From positions 24,525,236 to 24,589,235 of the forward strand of contig NC_046614.1 of the NCBI RefSeq assembly GCF_900324465.2: DNA of 64,000 nt. The letters are read 5' to 3'. Both the position numbers and the translations under genes were made by a program. Positions within the stretch are counted from its first letter, which is position 1, and each line of letters opens with the position of its first letter. Origin of the DNA: Anabas testudineus. Its lineage: Eukaryota > Chordata > Actinopteri > Anabantiformes > Anabantidae. The notes beneath the pieces were generated by a model that did no database searches, was not told the origin of the DNA, and saw nothing but the letters and a program-made list of their open reading frames with translations. Below, piece by piece: positions 11,153-23,484 of this stretch.

Positions 11153-12489
11153 TTTTAATGCAAATGTCATGGGAACAAGACAAGTTGTGGTTTAAAGAGA
11201 CAGCACTTCTAATAGTTCTTCTCTAGTTTTTATTAGTTTTTATCAGTTTGAATTCAAAAGTTTTGTTCCGCTAGATCCTCGGGTCACATCCTAAAACCCT
11301 ACTTATAACATGATAGAACTGTCTTTTGGGACTATAATGTAAGATTGCACTCTGAATTATTGAACCACCATCGCAAATTAAATAGCAAAATCTACCAACT
11401 GTCAGCTCTTGAACAGGTCAAACAAGAACAAGTTCAATAGCTCAACATTGGTTTGTCTTATTTCACCACAACGCAAACAGCTAAAAGTTCAATTTGCTTT
11501 TAAGCTCATGGTAAAATCTCTGCAATAGCTATTGCCATTCCCTGACATTGTTTGGATTCTTCCATCAGGTTACACCAGTCATATCTGAAGCCATGTAACC
11601 ATTAGATAAACTACAATGACCTCATTGCAGTTGCATTGGCAATTTTTTCAGCCAACCTCAAGTTACTTTTGAACAAATCTCCCTTTCTTTAAAAAACACA
11701 CAGTCTTACATGGAGGAAATAATGTATGGTTTTACACTTCTCCGTCACAGCCGACGCACCCTTGGCTGCCGCTGAATTAAATACAGTGTTTTACAGTTTA
11801 CCCATAAAAACTTCAGTCATAGTTTTGCGCTCCAGAATGTTACCAGCCAGGAGTGGAAAATACATTCAGGTTACAGACATAGCCTATTTAATAATAACTT
11901 GTGAGTCTGACTTGAGATGGGAGTTGTAAAGTTGTGAAAATTATTTGGTATTTTGTATCTTCACGTGAGACTGACCGGTCCCATTTCACTGTGATCACAC
12001 ATACATTGTCAACAAAGCCGTTTTTATTACAATAGTGGAATATAGAACAACTTGAAGGATAAACTGGAGGTTCATTCAAGTGGCATTGTTGGCTTTGTCA
12101 TATAATTCTGAAAATGTATTTTGTAAGGTCTTAAACCTTTCATTTAAAGGGCTTTAAGATGGCTTTTGTGATTTGGAGCTTTATAAATACACTGAATAGA
12201 CTTAAAACAATAACTTGGAGCAGGTTTGGGAATGAAACCCAGCGTGGTGGTGTGAAAGGTCTGTACACTACACTGTAACTTATGTACATTTACACTGTAA
12301 AGCTGGGACGAGTAAGCAACTTTGCGACACCTGATGCCAGAACATTATGTTAATATGTAAAAGTTACTGATCCACTGTCAACTATAGGGTACCGCACTTA
12401 AAAAACTAAAATGAAACTAAAATGAAAAACGCTGATGCTTTGGAGCTCTATATCTGTACGTACAGACAAAAGTACAAGAGTCACTGTCC
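11153..12489. other. intergenic, partly duplicated
   Basis: Bases up to about 11660 align with 14130-14830 (shared: AGGTCAAACAAGAACA, and TCTGAAGCCATGTAACCA). The rest shows no gene or element I recognise. Confidence 0.5.
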
Positions 12490-13590
12490 TCATGATTTGC
12501 CTTTTCTTTTATGAAAATTAGTTTTTACACTTGAACAGAAAAGATATCTCACTAGGTACATCCTAAATGTCTTGTCTCGTACTCCATAAATAAGGGGACT
12601 GATAAGTCGAGGCAGGACCGAAATAATTAATGTGACAGCGAAGCGTATGGCTAATATATCTTTTGGGAAGAAGTATGTCAGACCTTCTATAGTAACATTA
12701 TATACGTAGTTAAGCATGCACAACATGAGCTGGAAGCTGTGGAGGAGGACTGTGTTTCTTGCTTTCTTGGCATCTGCAGCAGCTGCCTTTGCTGTAAAAA
12801 GAATTCTGAAGTATGTATAGAAAAGTGTGAACCACACAATGACTATAAATACTGCATTCAATACATTTCTCTTTTCTGTGAGATACGGTTTCTTGAAGAC
12901 GTTTTCTCTAAGGCATAAAACTGTGGAATGAAAAAATTCTATAGATTCTGTGGCCAAGGTGACAAATACATCTGGAATTATTGAAAGTGCACTTAGTGCC
13001 CATATCAGTCCGATCATTACATAAGTTTTCTTGACTGTACAGATCTGGGTGTGACGAAGTGGGAAACATATGGCTATGAAGCACTCTACTGCCATAGCAG
13101 CTAATGTTAGGGGATTATTTAAAGTAGATAATATACCAATTATTAGCAAAACCATACATAATGAGACATTTAGAGTGAACACAATATAACTGATGAGTTG
13201 AATTAGTGTGAACATGATCAGCAGGAGAATATCATTGATTACAAGATGGATATACAGGATGTAGCGAGGGTTTGTGTTGAACACCTGTAGGAAAAGACAG
13301 AAAGATTAGGAAAGAAAGCAATAAATATACAAATAATACTTCTGATTATCTAAGAATCAGTTAGAGAACAGATGATATTGTTTACTGCTAAAGGGGTAAA
13401 ATGTAGATGGATATCTTGAAACAGACAAGATTGAGACCTGATGCTTTGTGAATGTGTGTACCAGGGTGCTGTTGACATAGCTGATGGAGATGCAGAGAAC
13501 CACAGTGATCACATTCTTGAAAATAGCTGTTTCTACTGTGTCCCGATAGACAGGTGTTGTAAAATTGTAGTTGGTATTTGAAAGACTCAT
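12490..13590 (-). CDS. odorant receptor 131-2-like (copy C)
   Basis: Exons 13590-13438 (51 codons, starting MSLSNTNYNF) and 13284-12490; intron 153 bp with a CAG|GTCTC donor; 315 residues. It is the most diverged of the left-hand group: TM2-TM3 reads LLIMFTLIQLISYIVF, extracellular loop 2 reads VLCLRENVFKKPYLTEKRN, and the C-tail ends FHKRKGKS. It keeps the family marks: ECF (not ECY) in MAVECFIAIC, KARNTVLLHSF, PRLISPLIYGVRDK. The change of Tyr to Phe in the box is unique to this copy. A TATA box at 14091-14097 with a weaker donor at 14076 is its likely promoter, about 0.5 kb upstream. The protein is complete with no sign of decay. Confidence 0.87.
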
Positions 13591-14075
13591 GAGTCGGCCG
13601 ACACCCGTTCACTTGAAGCAGCTGTAGGTTAGATTATGATGATGAATATTACTGATCAGCAACATTTGTCATAATCATAAAATAAAAATCTGTTATATTT
13701 AAATTGATTTCTTCTGTTTACTGTCCTTCAGCTGGTCTCTGTATTTTTCCCTGTCTTCCTGATTAAGGGAATTCACTTAAATATTTGCGTTTATAAGAAT
13801 CAGCACACTGTATACATTTGCTGTTTAACTGTTAGACATCAACATAAAAAAGAAACATACCCTCACTGCTATGAAAGAGAAATTTGTTTGTTACCAGTAA
13901 AGCACCAAAATATTTGCAACTGTCTGAGCTCACTAATAATTTGATAACAGTGTTCACATTATGTTAATGGGGAACATTTAATATGACATATTTTAGAGTC
14001 AGAAACATAATTTTGTACAGACTGACATAAATAAAACTGTAGTCAAAGAGAAATGGATCATGTCTGTTCACATAC
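13591..14075. other. 5' intron of copy C
   Basis: Non-coding sequence between the first coding exon and the presumed untranslated exon. An acceptor-like CTGCTTCAAG lies near 13613 on the minus strand. It is duplicated at 10441-11092. Confidence 0.45.
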
Positions 14076-14100
14076 AGTGAGTCAGAAGTATTTTATAGTA
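14076..14100 (-). promoter_or_regulatory. putative TATA box of copy C
   Basis: Minus-strand ACTATAAAATAC (14089-14100) is followed by TTCTGACTCACT|GTATGTG, which aligns with the promoter blocks of copies A and D. The donor is less canonical than in the other copies. Confidence 0.45.
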
Positions 14101-14884
14101 TTTCAATTCAAATGTCATGGGATCAAGAGAGGTTGTGGTTGGAATAGACAACATCTCTAATTGGCGTTTTTGTAGTGTACACACGATTACATAAATTTTT
14201 TTCCTTCTCTATATAGGCAATTCTTTCAGCAAGTTTTTATAGTTAGAGTTTGTAAACACTATCAATTTTGGTAAAATTTTGTTTTTCTTAGTTTGTTTTT
14301 TTTTTTTTTTTTCAGCTGGATCCAAATTAGAACATGATAGATCTGTCTTTGCACTCAGAAGTTTTGAATCAACATTGCGAATTTAGTGAACTGGCAAAAT
14401 CTACAAACTTTCAGCTGTTGAGAATAAACAGGTCAAACAAGAACAGATTAAATAGCTCAACACTGGTTTATCTTATTTCAATACAAAATGGTAGGGATCA
14501 GGTAATCACGTTATTTTCTTGTGATTTGTCCATTACAAATAGCTAAAAGTTCATAAACTTTGCTAGTACACCTAATTGGATGCATCATTCTACATGCAAC
14601 TGTGATGACCACAAAGACTGGCAATGGTAATGGTACATGGCATATCCACAACAATAGGGAGGTTAATAGCATGTTTTGTAGTAAATTAATTTTAAGCTGA
14701 TAATAAATGATCCACCTGACAGATGGATCCACAGGTCCATCTGTTACACCAGTCACATCTGAAGCCATGTAACCACTACATACAGTACAATTACCTTATT
14801 GCTGTTGCATGACAGATGAAATGGCAAAAATATCATTTTACTATTTCTTTTTATTCATATCTTCCACGAGAACTGAAATAAATA
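14101..14884. other. intergenic, duplicated
   Basis: It matches 11160-11660. A poly-T run lies at about 14298-14312. No gene seen. Confidence 0.5.
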
Positions 14885-14958
14885 TTTACATTTACATTTA
14901 CATATAGTCATTTAGCAGACGCTTTTATCCAAAGCGACTTACAAATGAGGAACAAGGC
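14885..14958 (-). mobile_element. LINE/SINE 3' tail, reversed
   Basis: Contains the complement of the tail seen at 10180-10234 and 32500-32553: TTACATTTACATTTACAT, then CATTTAGCAGACGC and TTATCCAAAGCGACTT. Only the tail is present. It sits where the 3' end of the neighbouring receptor pseudogene should be. Confidence 0.75.
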
Positions 14959-14997
14959 AAGCAAACAAAATCTAAGTCAAGAAGAAACAACATCAAA

Positions 14998-15549
14998 TAG
15001 TGTGACATGAAGCGTAATATATCTTTTGCGAAGAAGTATGTCAGACCTTCTATAGTAAGATTATATACGTAGTTAAGCATGCACAACATGAGCTGGAAGC
15101 TGTGGAGCAGGATCTGCATCTGCAACTCTAAGGCAGAAAACTGTAGAATGAGAGAAAATTCCATGGATTCTGTGGCCAAGGTGACAAATAAATCTGGAAT
15201 AATTGAAAGTACTTTTACTGCCCAAATCAGGATCACAACATACAGTATGCTATCTTGAATGTACAGATCTGGGTGTGACAAAGTGGGAAACATATGGGTG
15301 TAAAGTATAAGTAGGCTGAAAGTGATCAGTAGACATCACATCATTAATTATGAGGTGGATGCACATGATGTAGCGAGGTCCTTGTTATACTTATGCTTAC
15401 ATACAAATTCAATTTTTACAAGTGGACAAGAGAACATAGTTGATGTAGGTGCAGACAACAACAGTGATCACATTCTTGAGTATAATTGTTTTTACAGTGT
15501 CCTGATAGACAGGTGTTGTGAAATTCATGCTTGTGCTTGAAAGGCTCAT
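14998..15549 (-). pseudogene. odorant receptor 131-2-like pseudogene
   Basis: It holds remnants of TM6-TM7 (KDILRF, IEGLTYFF), then TVLLHSF-like sequence joined directly to extracellular loop 2 and TM4 (PDLFVTLATESMEF), with TM5 missing. A short TM2 relic lies near 15350-15375, and the first coding exon relic runs to its ATG at 15549. The C-terminal end after TM7 is absent, and a retroelement tail lies beside the break. Several large deletions make it non-functional. Its closest intact relative is copy C. Confidence 0.78.
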
Positions 15550-16117
15550 GTGTCAGCTGACAGAACCGTACAAACCTGTTTTCTGGAAACAACTGTAGGT
15601 TACCGTGAAGTGTAATTGATCAGCAGAATGGTTTTTATACAGTCCATAAACAAGTGCTCTTGATATCTTATGGGCATTTGAGGCTTGTTCCCTCTCTACA
15701 ACTACTACTTTACCACTTTACTCAAGCTCCTGCCGTCCTGCATGTATCTATTATTTTCTGTCCCACCATTACTACCTGCCGTCTTGTGTTTTTAGGGAAC
15801 TCAATTAACTTTTGAGCTTTTACACATCATGTTACAAAAGAAATATCTGTTTTATTAAGGTAAAGGTTGTACTCACGCATGCAGTAGGTTTCTGACCAAT
15901 TTTTATGGCTGTTAACTGAAAACAACATAGATTAAGTCATGTTTAGTGAGTGTTTGTAAGGTGTGGGTATATACTTGTTACTCGATGATGAGGATCTACT
16001 TTTCAACAATACATTTCACTTGGATAAAACTAAAATTAGAATAAAACTGGAAAACATTACATTAATTTGACAGATGCATTCGTACACATACAAAGTGAAT
16101 CACTACATTTGCTGTCT
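15550..16117. other. intergenic, duplicated 3' flank
   Basis: No gene seen. Bases 15950-16117 match the 3' flanks of copies A and B almost exactly. Confidence 0.5.
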
Positions 16118-16800
16118 TTATGTCTTAGCTGTTCTTTTTTGTGATTGAGTTTTAGTTTTTGTCGTACAGCACATATATCTTTTCAGGTACTTCATCAGCA
16201 TTTTGTCTCGTAGCCCATAAATGAGGGGACTGATGAGTCGAGGCAGGATCTGAATAAATATTGCAACAGCAAAGCGAATGGCGAGAACATCTTTTGGGAA
16301 AAAGTATGTGAGACCTGCTAGTACAATATAAAAAACATAGCTGAGCATGCACAACAGCAGCTGGAAGCCGTGGAGCAAGACTGTGTTTCTTGCTTTCTTT
16401 GCGTCTGCAGCAGCTGCCTTCGCAGTAAAAAGAATCCTGAAGTATGTATAGAAAAGTGTGAACCACACAATGACCAAAAACACTGTGTTGGACACATCTC
16501 TCTTCACTGTGAGATAGGGTGCTCTGAAAACATTTTCTCTAAGGCAAAACACTCTGGAATTAAAAAATTCTATAGATTCTGTGGTCAAAGTGACAAATAA
16601 ATCTGGAATTATTGAAAGTGCACCTAGTGCCCATATCAGTCCAATCACAACATACGTTTTCTTGACTGTACAGATCTGAGTATGACGGAGAGGGAAACAG
16701 ATGGCGATGTAACACTCTACTGCCATAATGGCCAGTGTTAGGGGATTATTTAGATTGACAAATATAGAAATTATTAGTAAAACTATACACAATGAGACAT
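16118..16800 (-). pseudogene. 5'-truncated odorant receptor 131-2-like copy
   Basis: The open frame runs from TM3 (about 16792) to the stop at 16118 and is nearly identical to copy B, including the C-tail. Exon 1, TM1 and TM2 are missing. Just upstream, at about 16800, the sequence switches abruptly to CACCAAAAGTGTTAAGAATT, which at 23287 is the 3' flank of copy E. The first part of the gene has therefore been cut away and fused to the 3' flank of copy D. The start of the preserved part (ISIFVNLNN) resembles D and E, not A and B, so the unit is also mosaic. A functional receptor is not expected. Confidence 0.85.
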
Positions 16801-17006
16801 TAAAAAGACACCAAAAGTGTTAAGAATTTATTGTGTGAATGACCATAGAAGATCCTCATGACTATACCAGTATTTATATGTAATGTCATCTTTTGTGTAG
16901 ATATTTCTTTACCATGTTCATTTGCATAAAGAGAAGAAAAAGAAAAAACATTGTAAAGATTTTACACTGTATAACTGAACAACATGTACAGACTGAATTA
17001 CCGTTT

Positions 17007-18085
17007 TCATTGTTTGACTCGTCTTTTTTGTAAATGTGTTGTAGTATTTCTCGTACAGCACATATATCTTTTCAGGTACTTCATTAGCATTTTGTCTCGT
17101 AGCCCATAAACAACCGGACTGATGAGTCGAGGCAGGATCTGAATAAATATTGTGATAGTAAAGCGAATGATGGGTACACTTTTTGGGAAGAAGTATGTGA
17201 GACCTTCTATAGTAAGATTAAAAACATAGTTGAGCATGCACAATAGCAGCTGGAAGCCGTGGAGCAGGACTGTGTTTCTTGCTTTCTTTGCGTCTGCAGC
17301 AGCTGCCTTTGCAGTAAAAAGAATCCTGAAGTATGTATAGAAAAGTGTGAACCACACAATGACCAAAAACACTGTGTTGGACACATCTCTCTTCACTGTG
17401 AGATAAGGTGCTCTGAAAACATTATCCCTAAAGCAGAAAACCCTGTAATGAAAGAATTCTATGGATTCTGTGGCCAAGGCAACAAATAAATCTGGTAGAA
17501 CCAAAAGTGTGTTTAGCAGCCATATCACACCGATCACAACATAAGTTTTCTGAACTGTACAGATCTGAGTATGACGGAGAGGGAAACAGATGGCGATGTA
17601 ACACTCTACTGCCATAATGGCCAGTGTTATGGGATTATTTAGATTGACAAATATAGAAATTATTAGTAAAACTATACACAATGAGACATTAAAAGTGACC
17701 ATAATATAACTGATGACTTGAATTACAGTTAATGTGATTAGCAGGATCATGTCATTGATCACTAGGTGGATGTACAGGATGTAGCGAGGATTCGAATTGA
17801 ACACCTGTAGGGAAGGACAGAAATGATTAGAAGAAGAGGAGAATAATAAAACGGTTTTCAAATTTATAAAATAAGAGAGTATGCTGCTTACTGCTAAATT
17901 AATAATCCTGTAGAAGTAGAAAATATTCAGACCTGATGTTTTGTGAATGTGTGGACCAGGCTCCCATTGACATAGTTGATGGAGATGCAGAGAACCACAG
18001 TGATCACATTCTTGAGTATAATTGTTTCTACAGTGTCCCGATAGACAGGTGTTGTGAAATTCGTACTGCTATTTGAAAGGTTCAT
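17007..18085 (-). CDS. odorant receptor 131-2-like (copy D)
   Basis: Exons 18085-17933 (51 codons, MNLSNSSTNFTTPVYRD) and 17804-17007; intron 128 bp, GT-AG; 316 residues. ECY sits at residues 118-120, the TM3 Cys is near 94, and the TM2 acidic residue is in LVINDM. TM7 reads PRLISPVVYGLRDK. From extracellular loop 2 to TM6 it is almost identical to copies A and B, but TM4 (VIGVIWLLNTLLVLPDLFVALATE) is quite different, which suggests gene conversion of the 3' half. It is paired with copy E by a tandem duplication of about 6.5 kb. Likely promoter: 20513-20570. Confidence 0.88.
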
Positions 18086-18202
18086 GTGTCAGCTGAGAGG
18101 ATCTCCCAAACCTGCTTATTAGAAACAACTCTAGGTTACAGTGGAACTTCAGTTACTAAAAAAACACATGTTGTGCTGACTGTGGTTGTCGAATGCAACT
18201 CT

Positions 18203-18668
18203 GTGTTTTCTTGACTGTACCGATCTTGATGTGATTGAGAGGCAAGCATATGGCATGTTCGGTTAAACACAACTTTATATAATGATTACCATAACCTTGC
18301 CTTTTTTCTTTGCTTTGTCAAAGTTTTTTTATTTTTTCAAGTTCAGTAATTAAACTCAAATGAAGAAGCTAGTGGTACTTACTACTCTGAAACTCCTGCT
18401 AAGTAGTAGTTTAATCATACTGATAATTAAAGGAATCAATCTGGAACTCAAAAATGGATTGGCAAAGAAAGGAAGAGGTCTTTAGCCCTATCTCACATGG
18501 CGGTGGGAGCAAAATGCTGTAGGGCTGTTCAGGTGTGAGGTCAAGTTTAATTTCTGTGCTCCACGAAAAACCACACAGTTTGGGCTGGAACAATGTACCA
18601 TGGAAGAATGGGCTAAGACTGACAATGTGTACCAGGGTACCAAGAGAAATAGCTGATGCAAGGAACTA
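18203..18668 (-). pseudogene. odorant receptor relic upstream of copy D
   Basis: Bases 18203-18254 resemble the TM3-TM4 loop segment of receptor exon 2 (TTTCTTGACTGTACCGATC). Bases 18630-18668 resemble part of receptor exon 1 (AATGTGTACCAGGGTACC, then AGCTGATGCAAGGAAC). Both are in the expected order for a minus-strand gene, so a small dead receptor seems to have stood here. Only short islands survive. Confidence 0.4.
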
Positions 18669-20512
18669 GGAATGTAACAATCCAATACTAATATCAAGAT
18701 ATGGCTAGATTTGATTTTCCAATAATTGAACCATTAATCACTAATCTAGTCACTTCAATACTGTGTTTGCAACTCCTGTTAATTCATGCATTACCAGCAC
18801 GTATTACTACAACCATCAGCCCCCTAGACCACAGCCTTGACTTGAGTGGACTCAAACAGTGCTGTAAAAGAATAAGAGACAGCACACCCTCATGGATTTT
18901 TCATTGTGTTGGGGGAATGCCAACTATGTGAACCTTAAATCACTGCTGTCAAGAATAACATTTCCAGAAACTTAAACAGGCTTATAAGGCTGTTTAAATA
19001 CCCTGGGAAAGTCTGTAAAATCAGACCTGAAGTGTGACCTGAAGGAAGTAGGCCTGTGATCATCATCACAGGGCTAATTTAAACACATGTATTAATAGGA
19101 GATAATAGGAGCATCAGCCACTCAAGTGACAATCACGATAATTTGGTATCAGTACATTAAAACACAGGTACTGTATGCACTTTATGGAAAGCAGAGACAC
19201 ACCATACATGTGGCAGGGGCTCCAATCACTCAGACTACAACCCTCCTTCACCAATCTGGAACAACAATGCCTCTCTCCCAAATCAGCTCAGGGACATGGT
19301 TTGATGCAATGAACAGCACACCTTCCTGGACAAGTGCACTTCAGCCCCATACTCAGGCACTAAACCTGGAACTAGCCACTGTCAAAAGAACTATTGAGGA
19401 TCAACCCTTTAATGGTTGCAGGTCCTCATTATATATCTAGATGGTTACTCAAAGACTGTGCAGAATACAGGGGTTCTTACAGGTATTTTTAACGCTGAGT
19501 CGGACCTTTGTCCTACAGTACCACAATTCCAGTGCCAAAGAAGTGACCACTGTCTATGTCATGTCTATTTCTTTGAAACTTTAGCCCTGCAGCACATCAA
19601 ATCTGTCCTCCCTGAAACCCTAGAACCTTCACTCACTACATTGTTTGCATTTTGAAACACAGATCTAGTGATGGTGCTGTGTTGATTTTAAAGCCCAAGT
19701 TCAAGATTTTATACATTAGCTTGAAAGAAACAGTAGTTCTTTATTGACCGTAGTTCCTGCAAGGTCAGTATAATGACTAATTGTTTTTTTAGCCTCACCT
19801 GAAATGTCTAAATTTCACAAGTTTTAGTCTGAGTTTGTACTGTTGAATATTGTGAACCATGTGATGTTGAGGTTATTATCAATAAAAAAATTCTCATTTT
19901 CAGAATTCAAAGTACCAGTCTATGCATGTTCACACAAACATTTTTCAAATTGTGCATGTTTTAAAAAAATGTGTTTCTAGAGCTGCAGCCCTGTTACTAC
20001 ACACAGGGGAAATACTGGCCTAACTCCACTCAATTATTAATTTTTGCTTTTCCCGTTTTTTACATCCTGATACAGTTGATGGTGGATCACAGTCCCCTGT
20101 TGTTTTCAAGGACACTCAAATAGAACAGGACAATTTTAATGTTAATAACCTGCACTTTTCTTACCAGTACAAGTCAGATTCTGCTTTGAAGAAGGCATAT
20201 ATCATAAATATTTTTGTCAGACATTTTTGCAGGTATGAAATAAATGTTTTTCTGAAAGCATTTTGAGTAGCAGGACAAGCTGTGTTATGAGCAACATTAA
20301 TATAGTTAATTTACTATAAGTGTTCCAGCACATGTATTATTTCTCATCATATCATTTATCATTTTATAAAAGAGTTCACACCATGCTAATGAGGAACACT
20401 TCAACACGATCATGTTAAATATAACTTTTGTGTTAAAAACACAACATAAATCCTAAAGAGTTATGGCAAATATTATCTTTTCATGCACAGATACAATATA
20501 GTTGGTACTCAC
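18669..20512. other. intergenic, unassigned segment
   Basis: Bases about 18415-19836 have no counterpart in the otherwise matching flank of copy E (24910-24935). Short reading frames near 18700-18930 and 19126-19655 match nothing I know and look like chance. Bases 19840-20110 match 24940-25160, and 20340-20512 match 3540-3697. Confidence 0.45.
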
Positions 20513-20570
20513 CTCACACATGGCAGTCATACATACAGTGAGTCAGAACTGTTTCAAATGCTTTTTATAG
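20513..20570 (-). promoter_or_regulatory. TATA box and untranslated first exon of copy D
   Basis: Minus strand: CTATAAAAAG at 20561-20570, then the exon ending GTGTGAG|GTGAGTACC with its edge at 20513. It is almost base-for-base the same as 3698-3757. The distance to the first coding exon of copy D is about 2.4 kb. Confidence 0.6.
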
Positions 20571-20971
20571 TAGCTGAATGCAGATGTCATGAGATCCAGA
20601 ACAGGCACTACACCTACAAATTTTTTTTTCTTTCATGCTGTCAATAGAGTTCCGGATGTCACGTGAATATTGTGTTTACACAATCATTGCTGGCAGGAAC
20701 ATCTTCAAATTATAATAATAATCAAATGATTAGACTTAATTACATGATTAACAAATATCTTTTTTATATTTTTTAGAGGTGCTGTGGTGTATTTATAGCT
20801 GGGTATCAAGACTCATTATTGATAGTATATGCATCCTTTTGTTAAACAGTTTCAAATTTGTACAATCAACATAGCTAATTTCTCAGTGGAGTCATTACAT
20901 TTACTGATTCAGCATTATTTATGTAATTATGTAATGCGTTCCTATTAAAGAGACTATTTTTTTATATTTCC
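20571..20971. other. intergenic, duplicated
   Basis: Matches 3757-4000 and 9320-9560 upstream of copies A and B. No gene seen. Confidence 0.5.
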
Positions 20972-22672
20972 TGTCCTCTATTCAATTCAATTCAATTTTA
21001 TTTGTATAGTGCCAAATCACAACAGAGGTCATCACAAGAAAATTTACAGTGTTTAAGGTTTAAGACCTTACAAAATATAACTGTATACAGAATTGTATAG
21101 AAAACCTAGTCTTAAATGTAGAGAGGGTATCTGAGCTGGTTCCACAGGAGAGGAGCTTGATAACTGAAGAAACTCTAGGAACCACAAGTAAACCTGCAGT
21201 CTAAATGCAGAGAGTTCTGCTCCATGGAAATTATGGAACTATGAGGTCTTGAAGATAAGATGGAGCCTGATTATTAAGGGATTTATAAGTGAGGAAAAGT
21301 GTTTTAAACTCTATTCAGCATTTTACAGCGAGCCAATGGAGAGAAGCTTACTTAGGAGAAATATGATCTCTCTTACTAATTCCAGTCAGAACTCTGGCTG
21401 CAGCATTTTGGATTAACTGGAGGCTTTTTAATGAGTTATTGGGACAAACTATTAATAATGAATTACAATAGTCCAGTCTGGAAGTAACAAATGCATGGAC
21501 TAGTTTTTCAGCATCACTTTGGGACAGGATGCTCCTAATTTTAACTTTAATGTTTCTCAGGTGAAAAAAGGCAGTTCTAGAGATTTCTTTGATGTATGAA
21601 GTGAAGGAGATATCCTGGTCAAAGATAACTGAGAGATTTCTTACAGTATTACTTGAGGCCAATACTAGGTCATCAAGGGTGAGAATGTGATTAGACATAG
21701 TGTCTCTGAGATTTTTAGGACCAAACAAAATAACCTCTGTTTGTCTGAAATTAGTAGTGAAACATTAGAGGACATCCAGGCCTTTATGTCTTTAGTGAAT
21801 CTCATTCTTAGGTGTAGTAAAGTGTTATTAAAAAATGGTCAGATAAAAGAGGGTTTTGGGGAAAAACTATTAAATGATCAATTACAGCACCGTATGTCAG
21901 AATAAGATCAAGGGTGTGGTTAAAACAGTGAGTGGGTTTATTTACATTTAGAGTCTAATAGTGACTTAAAGTCAGTGTTGAGGCAGTTATCATCAACATC
22001 TACATGGATATTAAAGTCACTAACTATAATGACTTTATCTGCACTAAGAACTAAATCAGATAGAAACTCTGAGAATTCAGTTAAAAACTCAGAGTAAGGG
22101 ACAGGAGGACGGTACACAATAACAAACAGGACTGGTTTTGGATTTTTCCAGTTAGGATCAGAGAGGCTAAGAGTGAGGCTCTCAAATGAATTCAAACTAT
22201 GTTTAGGTCTGGGGTTGATTAATAAACTTGAGTGGAAGATTGCTGCTACTTCTCCACCCCGACCTGTGTTTCTAGGAACATGATAATTAACATGACTTGA
22301 GGGGGTCGACTCATTCAGAGAGACATATTCATCCTGCTGCAGCCAGGTTTCAGTAAGACAGAATAAGTCTATTTGATGGTCAGTTATCAAATCATTTACT
22401 AACAGGGATTTAGTCGAGAGAGATCTGATATTTATCAGTCCACATTTGATTGTTTTCTTTTTATTTTGTTCTTTATTTGTATTATGTTCCTATGAATTAC
22501 TCCTCTTGTTGGTTTTTGATATAAATAATTTAGGTGGTTGGGGAGCAGACACTGTCTCTGTGGGGTCTCTATGCGAACGTTGAATGTATATTTTTTTCGA
22601 TTTCCACTTGATATAATTCTGTTCTCCCATTAGCGTGTGCTGTACACTTTTTGCTTGAAATGTGCACAACAC
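20972..22672 (-). mobile_element. L2-clade LINE, internally deleted
   Basis: The 3' tail is at the low end (repeated ATTCA, then TTTTATTTGTATAGTGCC). On the minus strand the order is: a 5' coding remnant (22672-22490); the apurinic-like endonuclease domain (22460-21938, with [31 protein letters not shown] and [10 protein letters not shown]); then the end of the endonuclease near 21820; then a direct jump to the reverse-transcriptase C-terminus (21728-21348, RLDYCNSLL and LQLIQNAAARVLTG); then the 3' UTR. The RT core with its catalytic motif is missing, so the element cannot copy itself. At least one stop lies between the 5' remnant and the endonuclease. Confidence 0.82.
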
Positions 22673-23484
22673 CCAGTATTTAAAATGATTGAAAAACTAT
22701 TATGTTTTAGAGGTTGGTACCAGAACATACAGAAGGAAACACAACAAAACATGTTGATGGTACTTCTCTGTATTTAATGTGTGCCAGTTGTATTGTGGTA
22801 GTAGTAATATAGCTCAGCATAGTCACATTCATCTTGTATTTATGAAGTCAAATATAATACAGAAGATTCAGAAAACACAGAAGAGTCTACTTGCAGTTCA
22901 CTGTCCAGTTTTGTGACTTTATTATGGTTGGATTCAGGTGCTTGGCACTAGGCTAAGCTCAGCCTGGCTCAATAGAGAAACATTCAGCAGTCACTTCACA
23001 CACAATGTCTGTATTGAAATTATAACACTGGGTCTACTAACCCATATTTATGATCATAGTATTCACTTCATACAGACAGTGAATGTCATGAAAACAACGT
23101 AAGCGGATAAAATCTGTATCTATGGTTGGTAGTTTTGGACCAGTCATTATTAGTTGTTATGAAGCTTGAGTACTGATGTTTCAGTACAAAAGAAAACATG
23201 CTGTGTTGCTGCTTAGTAAGTCTAAAACAAAAATATTTTTACATTCTGGGAGAAGAAATAAATATAATTTTAAGATTTTTAGTTTTCACCAAAAGTGTTA
23301 AGAATTTATTGTGTGAATGACCATAGAAGATCCTCATGACTATACTAGTATTTATATGTAATGTCATCTTTTGTGTAGATATTTCTTTACCATGTTCATT
23401 TGCATAAAGAGAAGAAAAAGAAAAAACATTGTAAAGATTTTACACTGTATAACTGAACAACATGTACAGACTGAATTACCGTTT
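22673..23484. other. intergenic
   Basis: No gene seen. From about 23285 the sequence is the 3' flank of copy E and matches 16807-17006 before copy D. Confidence 0.5.

Noticed and set aside
18701-19655. Plus-strand frames of 76-104 residues in the unassigned segment
   Set aside because: No similarity to known domains that I can see. Composition is like the surrounding non-coding sequence.
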